Assembly (NCBI GenBank): GCA_963740765.1
Contig: CAVUFN010000016.1
Coordinates: 434,001-498,000 of the forward strand
Reading direction: 5' to 3'
Length of the DNA: 64,000 nt
DNA from: DATLGB01 sp963740765
GTDB lineage: Bacteria > Actinomycetota > Thermoleophilia > Solirubrobacterales > Solirubrobacteraceae
The translations under genes were made by a program, and so were the position numbers. This document shows, piece after piece, positions 20,471 to 28,311 of this stretch. The stretch's first letter is position 1. The number at the start of each line of letters is the position of its first letter. Under the pieces are notes generated by a model that was not told the origin of the DNA, did no database searches, and worked only from the letters and a program-made list of their open reading frames with translations.

Positions 20471-20857
20471 ATGTCCCGTGCCAACGCAGCGATCGTGCAC
20501 GCGAACTCCGCGGCCTTCTCGCGGCGCGACGAGAACGGGATGCTCGCGTTCTACGCGCCCGACGCGGTGGTGATCGATCGTCGCGCGGTCGGCTGGGGCG
20601 AGATCCGGGGACACGACGCGCTGCGTTCCTACTACCAGGGGATCTTCGACAACGCCGAGGAGCTCCACGAGGCTCTGGAGATCGTCTCCGACGAAGGTGA
20701 CGTGGTCGTCGCCTCGTGCCGGCTCACGGTGCACCTCGTCGGCCAGCCGGATGCGCCTCCGGTGGAGTTCGGGTACGCGCTCCGGATCGCGTTCGCCGAC
20801 GGCGCGATCCAGTCGATGGAGATCTTCGACAACGCGGCCGCGGCGGCACCTGGTTAG
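20471..20857 (+). CDS. SnoaL-like / DUF4440 nuclear transport factor 2-fold protein
   Basis: A 128-aa protein with the NTF2-like pattern: a first helix NSAAFSRRDENGMLAFYAPDAVVIDRRAVGW, a GHDALRSYYQGIFDN segment, and alternating strands ending in LRIAFADGAIQSMEIFDN. Such domains are small-molecule isomerases, hydratases or binding proteins; no catalytic set can be assigned here. It is convergent with the glutamine synthetase homologue, with about 40 bp between stops. Confidence 0.75.
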   Translation: MSRANAAIVHANSAAFSRRDENGMLAFYAPDAVVIDRRAVGWGEIRGHDALRSYYQGIFDNAEELHEALEIVSDEGDVVVASCRLTVHLVGQPDAPPVEFGYALRIAFADGAIQSMEIFDNAAAAAPG

Positions 20858-20896
20858 CGTCACCGCCGGGAGCGCACCGGCCGCGGGTTCCGCGCC

Positions 20897-22222
20897 CTAA
20901 AGCCGCTCGAAGCCTCGGCGTAGCTCCCAGTCGGTGACCGCGGCGTCGAAGGCGTCGAGCTCGACCTGCGCGTAGTTGAGGTAGTGGTCGACGACGTCGT
21001 CGCCGAAGGCCTCGCGGGCGATGGCCGACGAGCCGAAGAGGTCGCGGGCGTCGCGCAGGGACTTCGGGAGGTGCGGCTTGTCGGAGACGTACGCGTTGCC
21101 CTCCAGAGCGGGCTCGAGCTCGAGCTGGTTGTCGATGCCGTGGAGGCCGGCGGCGATCAGGGCGGCGAGCGACAGGTAGGGGTTGACGTCGGCGCCGGGA
21201 GAGCGCAGCTCCATCCGCGTGGCCGGGCCGTGGCCGACGACGCGCAGCGAGCAGGTGCGGTTGTCGCGGCCCCAGGCCACCGCGGTCGGCGCGAAGGAGC
21301 CGGCCGCGAAGCGCTTGTAGGAGTTGACGTTGGGCGCGTGCAGCAGCGTCAGCTCCTGCACGGCGGCGAGCTGACCGGCCATGAACTGCTCGAAGAGGGC
21401 CGTGTCCTTCTCGAACACCGCGCCGTCGTCGGACGCGAGCGAGAGGTGGACGTGGCAGCTCGACCCCTCGCGCTCGTCGATCTTGGCCAGGAACGTGATC
21501 GACATGCCCTCCTGGGCGGCGATCTCGCGGGCACCGAGCTTGTAGACGACGTGGTCGTCCGCGGTCGCCAGCGCGTCCTTGTACATGAAGTTGACCTCGT
21601 GCTGGCCGAGCTGGCACTCGCCCTTGGAGTTCTCGACGATGAGCCCGGCACCGGCCATCTCGTTGCGGATGCGGCGGATCAGCGGCTCGACGCGACCCGT
21701 CCCGAGCAGGGAGTAGTCGACGTTGTAGAGGTTCGCCGGCGTGAGGTCCTTGTAGCCCTTGGCCCACGCCTCCTCGTAGGTGTCGCGGTAGAGGACGAAC
21801 TCGAGCTCGGTGGCCGCGTTGGCGGTCCAGCCGCGCTCGGCGAGGCGGTCGAGCTGGCCCTTGAGGATCTGGCGCGGGGACGGGGCGACGGGCGAGCCGT
21901 CGTGCCAGACCAGGTCGGCCAGGCACAGCACCGTGGCCGGATGCCACGGGATCGTGCGCAGCGTGCCGAGGTCGGGCTGCATGACGAAGTCGCCGTAGCC
22001 GGTGTCCCACGACGCCAGCGCGTAGCCCTCCACCGTGTTCATCTCGACGTCGACGGCGAGCAGGTAGTTGCAGCCCTCCGCCTCCCCGTCGGCGATCGCA
22101 TCGAGGAAGTGCGAGCCGGCGAAGCGCTTGCCCTGCAGCCGCCCCTGCATGTCGGTGATCGCCAGCAGAACGGTGTCGACCGCGCCGTCCTCGACGGCGG
22201 TCTTGAGCTCGTCGAGGTCCAT
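20897..22222 (-). CDS. glutamine synthetase homologue, gamma-glutamylamine synthetase type (PuuA/GlnA3-4-like)
   Basis: A 441-aa protein from ATG 22222. Conserved GS elements are TDMQGRLQGKRF at the N-terminus, ATELEFVLYRD (metal Glu), GECQLGQHEVNF, SSCHVHLSL, HAPNVNSYKRFAAGSFAPTA then WGRDNRTCSLRV, and RMELRSPGADVNPYLSLAA. The lack of the adenylylation-loop tyrosine and the DMQGR start place it with PuuA and the Streptomyces GlnA3/GlnA4 group, which ligate glutamate to polyamines or ethanolamine rather than to ammonia. Its position beside an APC permease, a flavoprotein oxidase, a choline-kinase-like protein and, 3 kb away, an aldehyde dehydrogenase fits an amine-utilisation role. A housekeeping GS is unlikely. 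Confidence 0.85.
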   Translation of the reverse strand: MDLDELKTAVEDGAVDTVLLAITDMQGRLQGKRFAGSHFLDAIADGEAEGCNYLLAVDVEMNTVEGYALASWDTGYGDFVMQPDLGTLRTIPWHPATVLCLADLVWHDGSPVAPSPRQILKGQLDRLAERGWTANAATELEFVLYRDTYEEAWAKGYKDLTPANLYNVDYSLLGTGRVEPLIRRIRNEMAGAGLIVENSKGECQLGQHEVNFMYKDALATADDHVVYKLGAREIAAQEGMSITFLAKIDEREGSSCHVHLSLASDDGAVFEKDTALFEQFMAGQLAAVQELTLLHAPNVNSYKRFAAGSFAPTAVAWGRDNRTCSLRVVGHGPATRMELRSPGADVNPYLSLAALIAAGLHGIDNQLELEPALEGNAYVSDKPHLPKSLRDARDLFGSSAIAREAFGDDVVDHYLNYAQVELDAFDAAVTDWELRRGFERL

Positions 22223-22229
22223 GGGGCGG

Positions 22230-22235
22230 ATCCTA
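22230..22235 (-). promoter_or_regulatory. -10 box of leaderless glutamine-synthetase-like gene
   Basis: Minus-strand TAGGAT lies 7 bp before ATG 22222, with no ribosome-binding site visible. Confidence 0.5.
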
Positions 22236-22285
22236 CGCGGACGCGGCGGCGCGTTGGGCCACCGGACGGGACCAATGTCGAGCGG

Positions 22286-22291
22286 TAGGGT
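22286..22291 (+). promoter_or_regulatory. -10 box of leaderless choline-kinase-like gene
   Basis: TAGGGT lies 6 bp before ATG 22298. It shares a 75-bp divergent region with the glutamine synthetase homologue. Confidence 0.55.
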
Positions 22292-22297
22292 CCGCGC

Positions 22298-23023
22298 ATG
22301 AGGCGCGTCTTCGAGCAGGTGGCGGCGGTGCTCGGGCCCTTCGACGGCGTTCCGGAGCCCCTCGACGGCGGCATCACCAACCGCAACTTCCGCTGGGGCG
22401 ACTACGTCATCCGCGTGCCCGGAGCCAACACGCACGTGCTCGGCATCGACCGGACCGGCGAGGTCGCGGCGACGCGGCTCGCGCACCGGCTCGGCATCGG
22501 CCCCGAACTGGTCATGGACGACCCGTTCGTGACGCGCTTCGTGGAGGGGAGCGCGATGACGCCCGAGACGCTGCGCGACCGGGCGGACGATGTGCGGGCC
22601 TTGCTGGCCAAGCTGCACGGCAGCGGCGCAACGCTGCCGGCTCGCTTCGACGCCGTGGAGGTGGTGCAGGACTACGCGCGCAGCGCCTCGCCGCCCGTGG
22701 CCTGGGCGGAGCGGATCGCCGCGTTGCAGCGCGAGCCCTACGACCCGGTCCCCTGCCACAACGACCTGATGGCGGGGAACTTCATCGCGCGGCCGGGCGG
22801 TGGGCTGGTGCTGCTCGACTGGGAGTATGCGGGCATGGGCGACCCGCGCTTCGACCACGCGAACTTCGCCATGAACGTCGACGCGCCGACCGACGACGAC
22901 TACGCGCTCGAGCTGAGCATCCTGCGCGAGGCGATGTGGGGCGTCGTGCAGGCGGCGAACTCGGACCTGGACTTCGACTTCGAGGGCTACGCGGATGAGC
23001 ATTTCTCGCGCCTTGCCGGCTAG
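22298..23023 (+). CDS. choline/ethanolamine kinase-like phosphotransferase
   Basis: A 241-aa APH/choline-kinase fold protein. LDGGITNRNFRWGDYVIRVPG matches the choline-kinase N-lobe (GGxTNxxY/F). CHNDLMAGNFI carries the Brenner motif HNDxxxxN, and LLDWEYAGMGDPRFD is the metal-binding loop. It probably phosphorylates choline, ethanolamine or a related amino alcohol, though APH members acting on other small alcohols exist. It overlaps the next gene by 29 nt, so the kinase and the flavoprotein are tightly coupled. With the divergent GS homologue this forms a coherent amine cluster. Confidence 0.82.
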   Translation: MRRVFEQVAAVLGPFDGVPEPLDGGITNRNFRWGDYVIRVPGANTHVLGIDRTGEVAATRLAHRLGIGPELVMDDPFVTRFVEGSAMTPETLRDRADDVRALLAKLHGSGATLPARFDAVEVVQDYARSASPPVAWAERIAALQREPYDPVPCHNDLMAGNFIARPGGGLVLLDWEYAGMGDPRFDHANFAMNVDAPTDDDYALELSILREAMWGVVQAANSDLDFDFEGYADEHFSRLAG

Positions 23024-25331
23024 CGCCCGGATCGTCATCGTCGGCGGCGGGGTCGCCGGGTGCTCGATCGCGTACCACCTCGCGCAGATGGGCGAGGGCA
23101 AGGACGTCGTGGTGGTCGACCGCGACCAGCTCACGTCCGGCTCGACCTTCCACTCGGCCGGGCTCGTCGGCCAGCTGCGCTCGTCGGTGACGCTGACACG
23201 GATGATGATGCACTCCGTCGATCTCTACCGGACGCTCGACTGCGGCTGGGTGGAGTGCGGCGGCCTGCGGCTGGCGTGCTCGCCCGAGCGCCTCGAGGAG
23301 ACCCGCCGGCAGGCCGGCTGGGCGAAGACGTTCGGGCTGCCGCTCGACCTCATCACCGCCGACGAGGCGCAGGAGCGCTTCCCGCTGATGACGACGGACG
23401 GCGTGCTCGCCGCGTCGTGGCTGCCCACCGACGGCTACCTCGACCCGTCGCTGCTCACCTACGCGCTCGCGGAGGGTGCGCGCGAGGGCGGCGTGACGAT
23501 CCGGACCAGCACGCGGGTGAACGAGATCGACGTCCGCGACGGGCGCGTGCGCGGCCTGCGCACCGACCGCGGCGACATCACCGCCGACGTCGTCCTGCTG
23601 GCGACCGGGATGTACACGCCCGAGGTCGCCGCCCTCGCGGGCGTGCGCGTGCCGATCGTCCCGATGGCGCACGAGTACCTGGTCACGCAGCCGTTCAGCG
23701 ACACGCGCCTCGACGTCCCGACGATGCGCGACCCGGACAACCTCATCTACTTCCGCGAGGACGGCGGCGGCCTGGTCATGGGCGGCTACGAGCGCGAGTG
23801 CGCGCCGTGGGGGCTCGATGGCATCCCGTTCGACTTCAACGGCCAGCTGCTCGAGGAGGACTGGGATCGCTTCGAGCCGCTCACCGTCGCGGCGCGCATG
23901 CGCGTCCCGAAGATGGACGAGATCACGGTGACGAAGCTCATCAACGGACCGGAGGCGTTCACCCCCGACAACGAGTTCTGCCTCGGGGAGACGGAGGTCG
24001 GCGGGCTGTTCGTCGCGGCCGGCTTCTGCGCGCACGGGCTGGCCGGCGCGGGCGGCATCGGCAAGGTGATGGCGGAGTGGGTCGTCGCCGGCGAGCCACA
24101 GGAGGACCTGTGGGCGATGGACATCCGCCGCTTCGGCGCTCAGTACCGCTCACCGACGTACACGCTCGCGCGCGCCCGCGAGACGTACGAGACCTACTAC
24201 GACATCAAGTACCCCAATCACGAGCGCTCGGCGGGGCGGCCGTTGCGGGTCTCGCCGGTCTACGGGTGGCATCGCGAGCACGGCGCCGCCTTCGGCGAGA
24301 AGTCGGGCTGGGAGCGGGTCAACTGGTACGAGGGCAACGCCGCCGCGGGCGACGAGGCGCTGCGCCCGAAGGGGTGGGCGGGCATGCACTGGTCGCCGGC
24401 CATCGGCGCCGAGCACCGAGCCTGCCGCGAGGCCGCCGCCATCTTCGACGAGTCCTCGTTCGCCAAGCTCGAGGTCACCGGGGACCTGCAGCCGCTGTGC
24501 GGCAACGTGCTCGGCGACGTCGGCTCGATCACCTACACCCAGCTCGTCAACCAGCGCGGCGGGATCGAGTGCGACCTGACCGTCAGCCGTCTCGCCGAGG
24601 ACCGCTTCTTCATGGTCACCGGCACCGCGTTCGGCGCCCACGACCGCGCGTTCCTCGAGCGAAACGGCCTCACCGTCCGCGACGTCACCTCCGCCTACGC
24701 GTGCTTCGGCCTCTGGGGCCCGCGCGCACGGGACATCGCCCCCGAGCTGGGCGGCACGTTCCTCACCTGGGCCGATGCAACTGTGGGGACGGTCCCCACC
24801 GTTGCGTTGCGGGTGACGTTCGTGGGCGAGCACGGGTGGGAGCTGTACTGCCCCACCGAGTACGGGCTGACGTTGTGGACCGAGCTGTGGGAGCGCGGGC
24901 GCGAGCACGGCCTCGTCGCGGGCGGCTATCGGGCGATCGACTCGCTGAGGCTCGAGAAGGGCTACCGCGTGTGGGGCGCGGACATCACGCCGGACATCAC
25001 GCCCTACGAGGCCGACCTCGGGTTCGCCGTCCGCAACCCCGCGGTGCGCGACCGGCTCGACGCAGAGCCGGCGCGGAAGCTGCGCTGCCTGCTGCTCGAC
25101 GACCCGCGCTCCGTCGCCCTGGGCAACGAGCCGGTGCGGGCCGGCGGCGAGGTCGTCGGCCGGGTGACGAGCGGCGGCTACGGCTACACCGTCGAGCGCT
25201 CGATCGCCTACGCGCTGCTGCCCGCCGACCTCGACGGCGCGGTGGAGGTCGAGGTCTTCGGCGAATGGGTCCCCGCGTCGTTGGCCGACGAACCGCTGTA
25301 CGACCCGAGGAGTGAACGCGCCCGCGGCTGA
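22995..25331 (+). CDS. FAD-dependent oxidoreductase/aminomethyltransferase fusion (sarcosine/dimethylglycine dehydrogenase-like)
   Basis: A 778-aa protein. The N-terminal DAO domain (about 10-370) opens with IVIVGGGVAGCSIAYHLAQMG. It has a GSTFHSAGLVGQLRSS motif whose His is the position that carries covalent FAD in DMGDH/sarcosine dehydrogenase. A linker FAO_M-like part follows, then a GCV_T folate-binding domain (about 430-680; KLEVTGDLQPLC, GGIECDLTVSRLAEDRFF, TFVGEHGWELYCPTEYG) and a GCV_T C-terminal barrel (GYGYTVERSIAYALLP). The family oxidises N-methyl groups of glycine derivatives and passes the one-carbon unit to tetrahydrofolate. It ends 20 nt inside a small coupled membrane-protein ORF. 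Confidence 0.9.
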   Translation: MSISRALPASARIVIVGGGVAGCSIAYHLAQMGEGKDVVVVDRDQLTSGSTFHSAGLVGQLRSSVTLTRMMMHSVDLYRTLDCGWVECGGLRLACSPERLEETRRQAGWAKTFGLPLDLITADEAQERFPLMTTDGVLAASWLPTDGYLDPSLLTYALAEGAREGGVTIRTSTRVNEIDVRDGRVRGLRTDRGDITADVVLLATGMYTPEVAALAGVRVPIVPMAHEYLVTQPFSDTRLDVPTMRDPDNLIYFREDGGGLVMGGYERECAPWGLDGIPFDFNGQLLEEDWDRFEPLTVAARMRVPKMDEITVTKLINGPEAFTPDNEFCLGETEVGGLFVAAGFCAHGLAGAGGIGKVMAEWVVAGEPQEDLWAMDIRRFGAQYRSPTYTLARARETYETYYDIKYPNHERSAGRPLRVSPVYGWHREHGAAFGEKSGWERVNWYEGNAAAGDEALRPKGWAGMHWSPAIGAEHRACREAAAIFDESSFAKLEVTGDLQPLCGNVLGDVGSITYTQLVNQRGGIECDLTVSRLAEDRFFMVTGTAFGAHDRAFLERNGLTVRDVTSAYACFGLWGPRARDIAPELGGTFLTWADATVGTVPTVALRVTFVGEHGWELYCPTEYGLTLWTELWERGREHGLVAGGYRAIDSLRLEKGYRVWGADITPDITPYEADLGFAVRNPAVRDRLDAEPARKLRCLLLDDPRSVALGNEPVRAGGEVVGRVTSGGYGYTVERSIAYALLPADLDGAVEVEVFGEWVPASLADEPLYDPRSERARG

Positions 25332-25485
25332 GCCACGGTCGGCTACGCGGCAGCCCATCCCGCTCGACCGCGCCTGGCAGTTCGCCGTCCTCCCCGCCGC
25401 GTTCGTCGCGCTGGTCGTCCGGCGCCGCGGCGGCGTCGCTGTCCTCGTCCCGGCTGGCATCATCGGGGCGGTGATCGGTTCATGA
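25312..25485 (+). CDS. 57-aa hydrophobic small protein, coupled to both neighbours
   Basis: An open frame from GTG 25312 to TGA 25483-25485 encodes 57 residues: a polar N-terminus (NAPAAEPRSATRQPIPLDRA) and two short hydrophobic stretches, FAVLPAAFVALVV and VAVLVPAGIIGAVIGS, separated by RRRGG. The start overlaps the flavoprotein stop by 20 nt and the stop overlaps the next ATG as ATGA, the spacing used by real operon genes here. A GAGGAG sequence overlaps the GTG, closer than ideal. I do not recognise a family. It could be a small membrane subunit or simply a short reinitiation ORF. Confidence 0.5.
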   Translation: MNAPAAEPRSATRQPIPLDRAWQFAVLPAAFVALVVRRRGGVAVLVPAGIIGAVIGS

Positions 25486-26288
25486 GAGTCGGGGTGCAGC
25501 TGCCTGAGGTCGAGCGCGGCATCGAGTGGGACGAGGTGCTCGCCATCGCGCGGGCGGCCGAGGAATCGGGCTTCGACTCGATCTGGGTCGGCGACCACCT
25601 CCTCTACCGGGACCCGGACCGCGGGCCGTGGGAGGCGTGGACGCAGCTGGCCGCGCTCGCGCAGGCCACCGAGCGGGTCACGCTCGGGCCGCTCGTCGCC
25701 TGCCTCGCGTTCCACCCGCCGCTCGTGATCGCGCAGATGGCGCACACCGTCCAGGCGATCAGCGGCGGCCGGCTCGTGCTCGGCGTCGGCGCGGGCTGGA
25801 ACGACGCCGAGTTCGAGGCCGCGGGGCTCCCGACCGCGCGCAAGGTCAGCCGCTTCGAGGCCGCGTTCGGTGCGCTGCGCGAGCATCTCGAGACCGCGCC
25901 GCATCCGGCGCCCGTCGCGCCGATCCCGTTGATGAGCGGCTCGAGCGGACCGCGCGCGCTGTCCATCGTCCTCCCCCACGTCGCGAGCGCGAACGTGTGG
26001 TGGGAGGAGTACGGCAACACACCCGCGGGCTTCGCGCGCTGGTGCGAGCGCCTCGGGGACGCCGGCGTCGAGCGCAGCGCCTGTGTGCTCGTGACCGTCG
26101 ACGGTGGTGGTGGCGAGCGCCCGACGGACGTTCCCGCCGTCGCGCACGATCAGCTCGCCGGGCACCTCGAGGCCCTCGCTCGGGCCGGCGCGGACGAGGC
26201 GATCCTCGTCCTGGACCCGATCACCGAAGCCAGCGTCAGAGCCGCGGCCCCACCGAGACGGCATCCGCAGGGTCGCGCGAAGGGGTAG
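25482..26288 (+). CDS. LLM-class flavin (probably F420)-dependent oxidoreductase
   Basis: A 268-aa TIM-barrel protein with the luciferase-like pattern: MRVGVQLPEVE, ARAAEESGFDSIWVGDHLL, TERVTLGPLVACLAFHPP, and SGGRLVLGVGAGWNDAEFEAAGL. That last motif is the cofactor and substrate loop typical of F420-using actinobacterial members. It is somewhat short (family 280-340 aa), mainly through a trimmed C-terminus. The ATG overlaps the small membrane ORF stop, so it belongs to the kinase-flavoprotein transcript. The substrate is unknown. Confidence 0.88.
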   Translation: MRVGVQLPEVERGIEWDEVLAIARAAEESGFDSIWVGDHLLYRDPDRGPWEAWTQLAALAQATERVTLGPLVACLAFHPPLVIAQMAHTVQAISGGRLVLGVGAGWNDAEFEAAGLPTARKVSRFEAAFGALREHLETAPHPAPVAPIPLMSGSSGPRALSIVLPHVASANVWWEEYGNTPAGFARWCERLGDAGVERSACVLVTVDGGGGERPTDVPAVAHDQLAGHLEALARAGADEAILVLDPITEASVRAAAPPRRHPQGRAKG

Positions 26289-26426
26289 TCGGCCCGCTGC
26301 GCCTCGGGCCGGTCATGAACCATCGCGGCCCGGCTGCAGCGCTCCGAGGCCGCCGGTGCCCACCTCGGCCGCTGCGCGCGCCGCCAGCCCGGCACCCATC
26401 GCGCCGTGCTCGCCACGCTGAGCCGC
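26289..26426. other. gene-free stretch between convergent genes
   Basis: These 138 bp lie between the LLM stop and the GFA-protein stop. The only minus-strand frame of note starts at about 26396 and is 28 codons long with no ribosome-binding site. I see no terminator with long arms and assign no gene. Confidence 0.5.
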
Positions 26427-26843
26427 CTAGCGGCCGAGTCCCTCGCGATGCCGCACGAGCCCGTCGTCGGGGATCGGCTCCCAGGGCGCGGCGTAGTCGA
26501 CGAAGGTCCTCCACTGGGGGCGGACGCCGGGATCCTCGTCGAAGGCTGACAGCCGGACGCTCATCTTGGTGGGGTCGTCCGGGTTGCGGCTGAACAGGTG
26601 CGCGCCGCACTCGACGCAGAAGCACTTCTCGAAACCGCCGTCGTCGTGGCGCCAGCCCTTCACGAGCGCCTCCCCCGCCGTCAGGGTGAACGTGCGCCCG
26701 TCGACGCGCGCCTGTGCGGACTGCGAGGTGCCGGTGCGGCGCTGGCAGCGGGTGCAGTGGCAGTAGCCGGCCGCGGTGGGCGGCTCGGACAGCGAGAAGC
26801 GGACGCCGCCGCACAGGCAGCCGCCGGTGACCTCGGAGCTCAT
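26427..26843 (-). CDS. GFA/CENP-V-type zinc-binding protein
   Basis: A 138-aa protein from ATG 26843. It has the family Cys clusters: GGCLCGGVRFSLSEPP, YCHCTRCQRRTGTSQ and KCFCVECGAHLFSRN, which bind two zinc ions in glutathione-dependent formaldehyde-activating enzyme (Gfa) and CENP-V relatives. Actinobacterial members are usually of unknown function, and mycothiol rather than glutathione would be expected. It overlaps the MocR stop (ATGA), so it is co-transcribed with that regulator. Confidence 0.9.
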   Translation of the reverse strand: MSSEVTGGCLCGGVRFSLSEPPTAAGYCHCTRCQRRTGTSQSAQARVDGRTFTLTAGEALVKGWRHDDGGFEKCFCVECGAHLFSRNPDDPTKMSVRLSAFDEDPGVRPQWRTFVDYAAPWEPIPDDGLVRHREGLGR

Positions 26844-28249
26844 ACCGCCAACGCTACGCGCGGCTCGACCTCGGTGCCCGTGAGGTCGCCCGCCAGCGCA
26901 GCGAGCCGGGCCACGGCGGCGCGCAGGTCGTCGGGCGGGAGCGTGTAGGGCAGGCGGACGTGCGCCTCGAAGGTGCCGTCGACGGAGAAGGCGGGGCCGG
27001 GCGTGATGGCGATGCCGTCGCGGGCGGCGACGCCGGCCAGGCGGGTGGCGATGGGCGCCGGCAGGCGCACCCAGGCGACCATGCCGCCGCGCGGGCGACG
27101 CACGGCCCAGTCGCCGGGCAGCGCGTCCAGCAGCACCGTGCGGCGGTCGCGCAGCAGCGCGCTGCGGTCGGCGAGCACGGCGTCCCAGTCGCCGAGCAGC
27201 TCGAGCGCGGTGAGCTGGTCGAGCACCGGCCCGGCCATGTCGAGTGAGGCGCGCACGCTGGCCAGCTCGCCGATCAGCCGGCGGCTGGCCCGGATCCAGC
27301 CGATCCGCAGCCCGCCCCAGCCCGACTTGCTCAGCGACCCGACGGTGACCACGGACGCCGCCGGGTCGAACGCGCCCACCGGCGCCGGCAGCGCGGGGCC
27401 GTCGAGGCGCAGCTCGGCGAACGTCTCGTCTGCGACCAGCACGGTTCCCGCGCGAGCGCACGCGCGCGCGAGAGCGAAGCGGTGCTCGGCACTCATCACG
27501 AGCCCGGTCGGGTTGTGGAAGTCCGCCACGGTGACGGCGACGGCGGGCTGGCCCGCGGCGAGCGTCGCCTCCCACGCGGCGACGTCCCAGCCGCTGTCGG
27601 TGAGCGGGACGGCGAGGGCGCGGGCGCGGGCGGTACGGATCGCCGCCAGGGTCGGGGTATAGGCGGGCGCGTCGACGAGCACGCGGTCGCCCGGCCCGAC
27701 CAGCAGCGTGAGCAGCAGGTGCAGGGCGTGCTGGGCGCCCGCCGTGACGAGCACCTGGTCGGCTCTGGTGTCCAGGCCGCGCGCGCTGAGCCGCGTGGCG
27801 ATGGCCTCGCGCAGCTCGGGGATCCCGGACGCCTCGTAGCCGAGCGTGTGGAGCAGGCGCGGAAGTCGCTCTGCCGCACGCAACGCGGCGGCGGGCAGCG
27901 GGCCGGGCGCGGGCAACGCCGCGCGGGTGAGGTCGAGGCCGCCGGGCACCTCGGGGGGCGCCACCGGGCCCGCGCCGTCGGGCAGCGTCAGCCAGCTCCC
28001 GGCTCCCTGACGACTGACGAGGTAGCCCTCCGCGCGCAGCCGGTCGTAGGCGCGCGAGACCGAGCCGCGGCTGATGCCGAGCCGGCCCGAGAGCTCGCGC
28101 TCGCTCGGGACGCGGGTGCGCGCGGCGACGCGCCCGTTGACGACCAGTCCGCGCAAGCCATCCGCCAGCGCGTACGCCGACTCCCCCGGGCGGCGCCAGC
28201 TGCGGCCGAGCAGATCGTCGAGGGCGGCGGGTGTGACGCGCTGCGTCAT
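26840..28249 (-). CDS. MocR-type regulator (GntR HTH fused to PLP aminotransferase-like domain)
   Basis: A 469-aa protein. Residues about 20-90 form a GntR winged HTH (RTRVPSERELSGRLGISRGS, then SRAYDRLRAEGYLVSRQGAG). After a linker, residues 110-460 form a fold-type I aminotransferase domain with GIPELREAIATRLSARG, VADFHNPTGLVMS, DETFAEL and the PLP Schiff-base Lys in SLSKSGWGGLRIGW. MocR proteins sense PLP or amino compounds and control vitamin B6, GABA or membrane-transport genes. It is divergent from a YczE-like gene, an association already known for a MocR subgroup, with a palindrome between them. Confidence 0.93.
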   Translation of the reverse strand: MTQRVTPAALDDLLGRSWRRPGESAYALADGLRGLVVNGRVAARTRVPSERELSGRLGISRGSVSRAYDRLRAEGYLVSRQGAGSWLTLPDGAGPVAPPEVPGGLDLTRAALPAPGPLPAAALRAAERLPRLLHTLGYEASGIPELREAIATRLSARGLDTRADQVLVTAGAQHALHLLLTLLVGPGDRVLVDAPAYTPTLAAIRTARARALAVPLTDSGWDVAAWEATLAAGQPAVAVTVADFHNPTGLVMSAEHRFALARACARAGTVLVADETFAELRLDGPALPAPVGAFDPAASVVTVGSLSKSGWGGLRIGWIRASRRLIGELASVRASLDMAGPVLDQLTALELLGDWDAVLADRSALLRDRRTVLLDALPGDWAVRRPRGGMVAWVRLPAPIATRLAGVAARDGIAITPGPAFSVDGTFEAHVRLPYTLPPDDLRAAVARLAALAGDLTGTEVEPRVALAV

Positions 28250-28268
28250 GGGTCCATCATGCCCGCAA

Positions 28269-28308
28269 TGGCCCTACGTGTCGAGGGCCACTTGCGCAAG
28301 ACTGGCCC
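28269..28308. promoter_or_regulatory. probable MocR operator between mocR and yczE
   Basis: TGGCCCT (28269-28275) and AGGGCCA (28284-28290) are a perfect inverted repeat with an 8-bp spacer. A third TGGCCC half-site follows at 28303-28308, about 34 bp (three helical turns) after the first. The array fills the 62-bp divergent gap. Confidence 0.6.
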
Positions 28309-28311
28309 CCC

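Noticed and set aside
22223..22297. Glycine or other riboswitch before the flavoprotein/glutamine synthetase genes
   Set aside because: The divergent gap is only 75 bp and both genes look leaderless, so there is no room for an aptamer.
26289..26426. Remnant gene between the LLM and GFA genes
   Set aside because: A 28-codon minus-strand frame has no ribosome-binding site or recognisable motif; evidence is insufficient.
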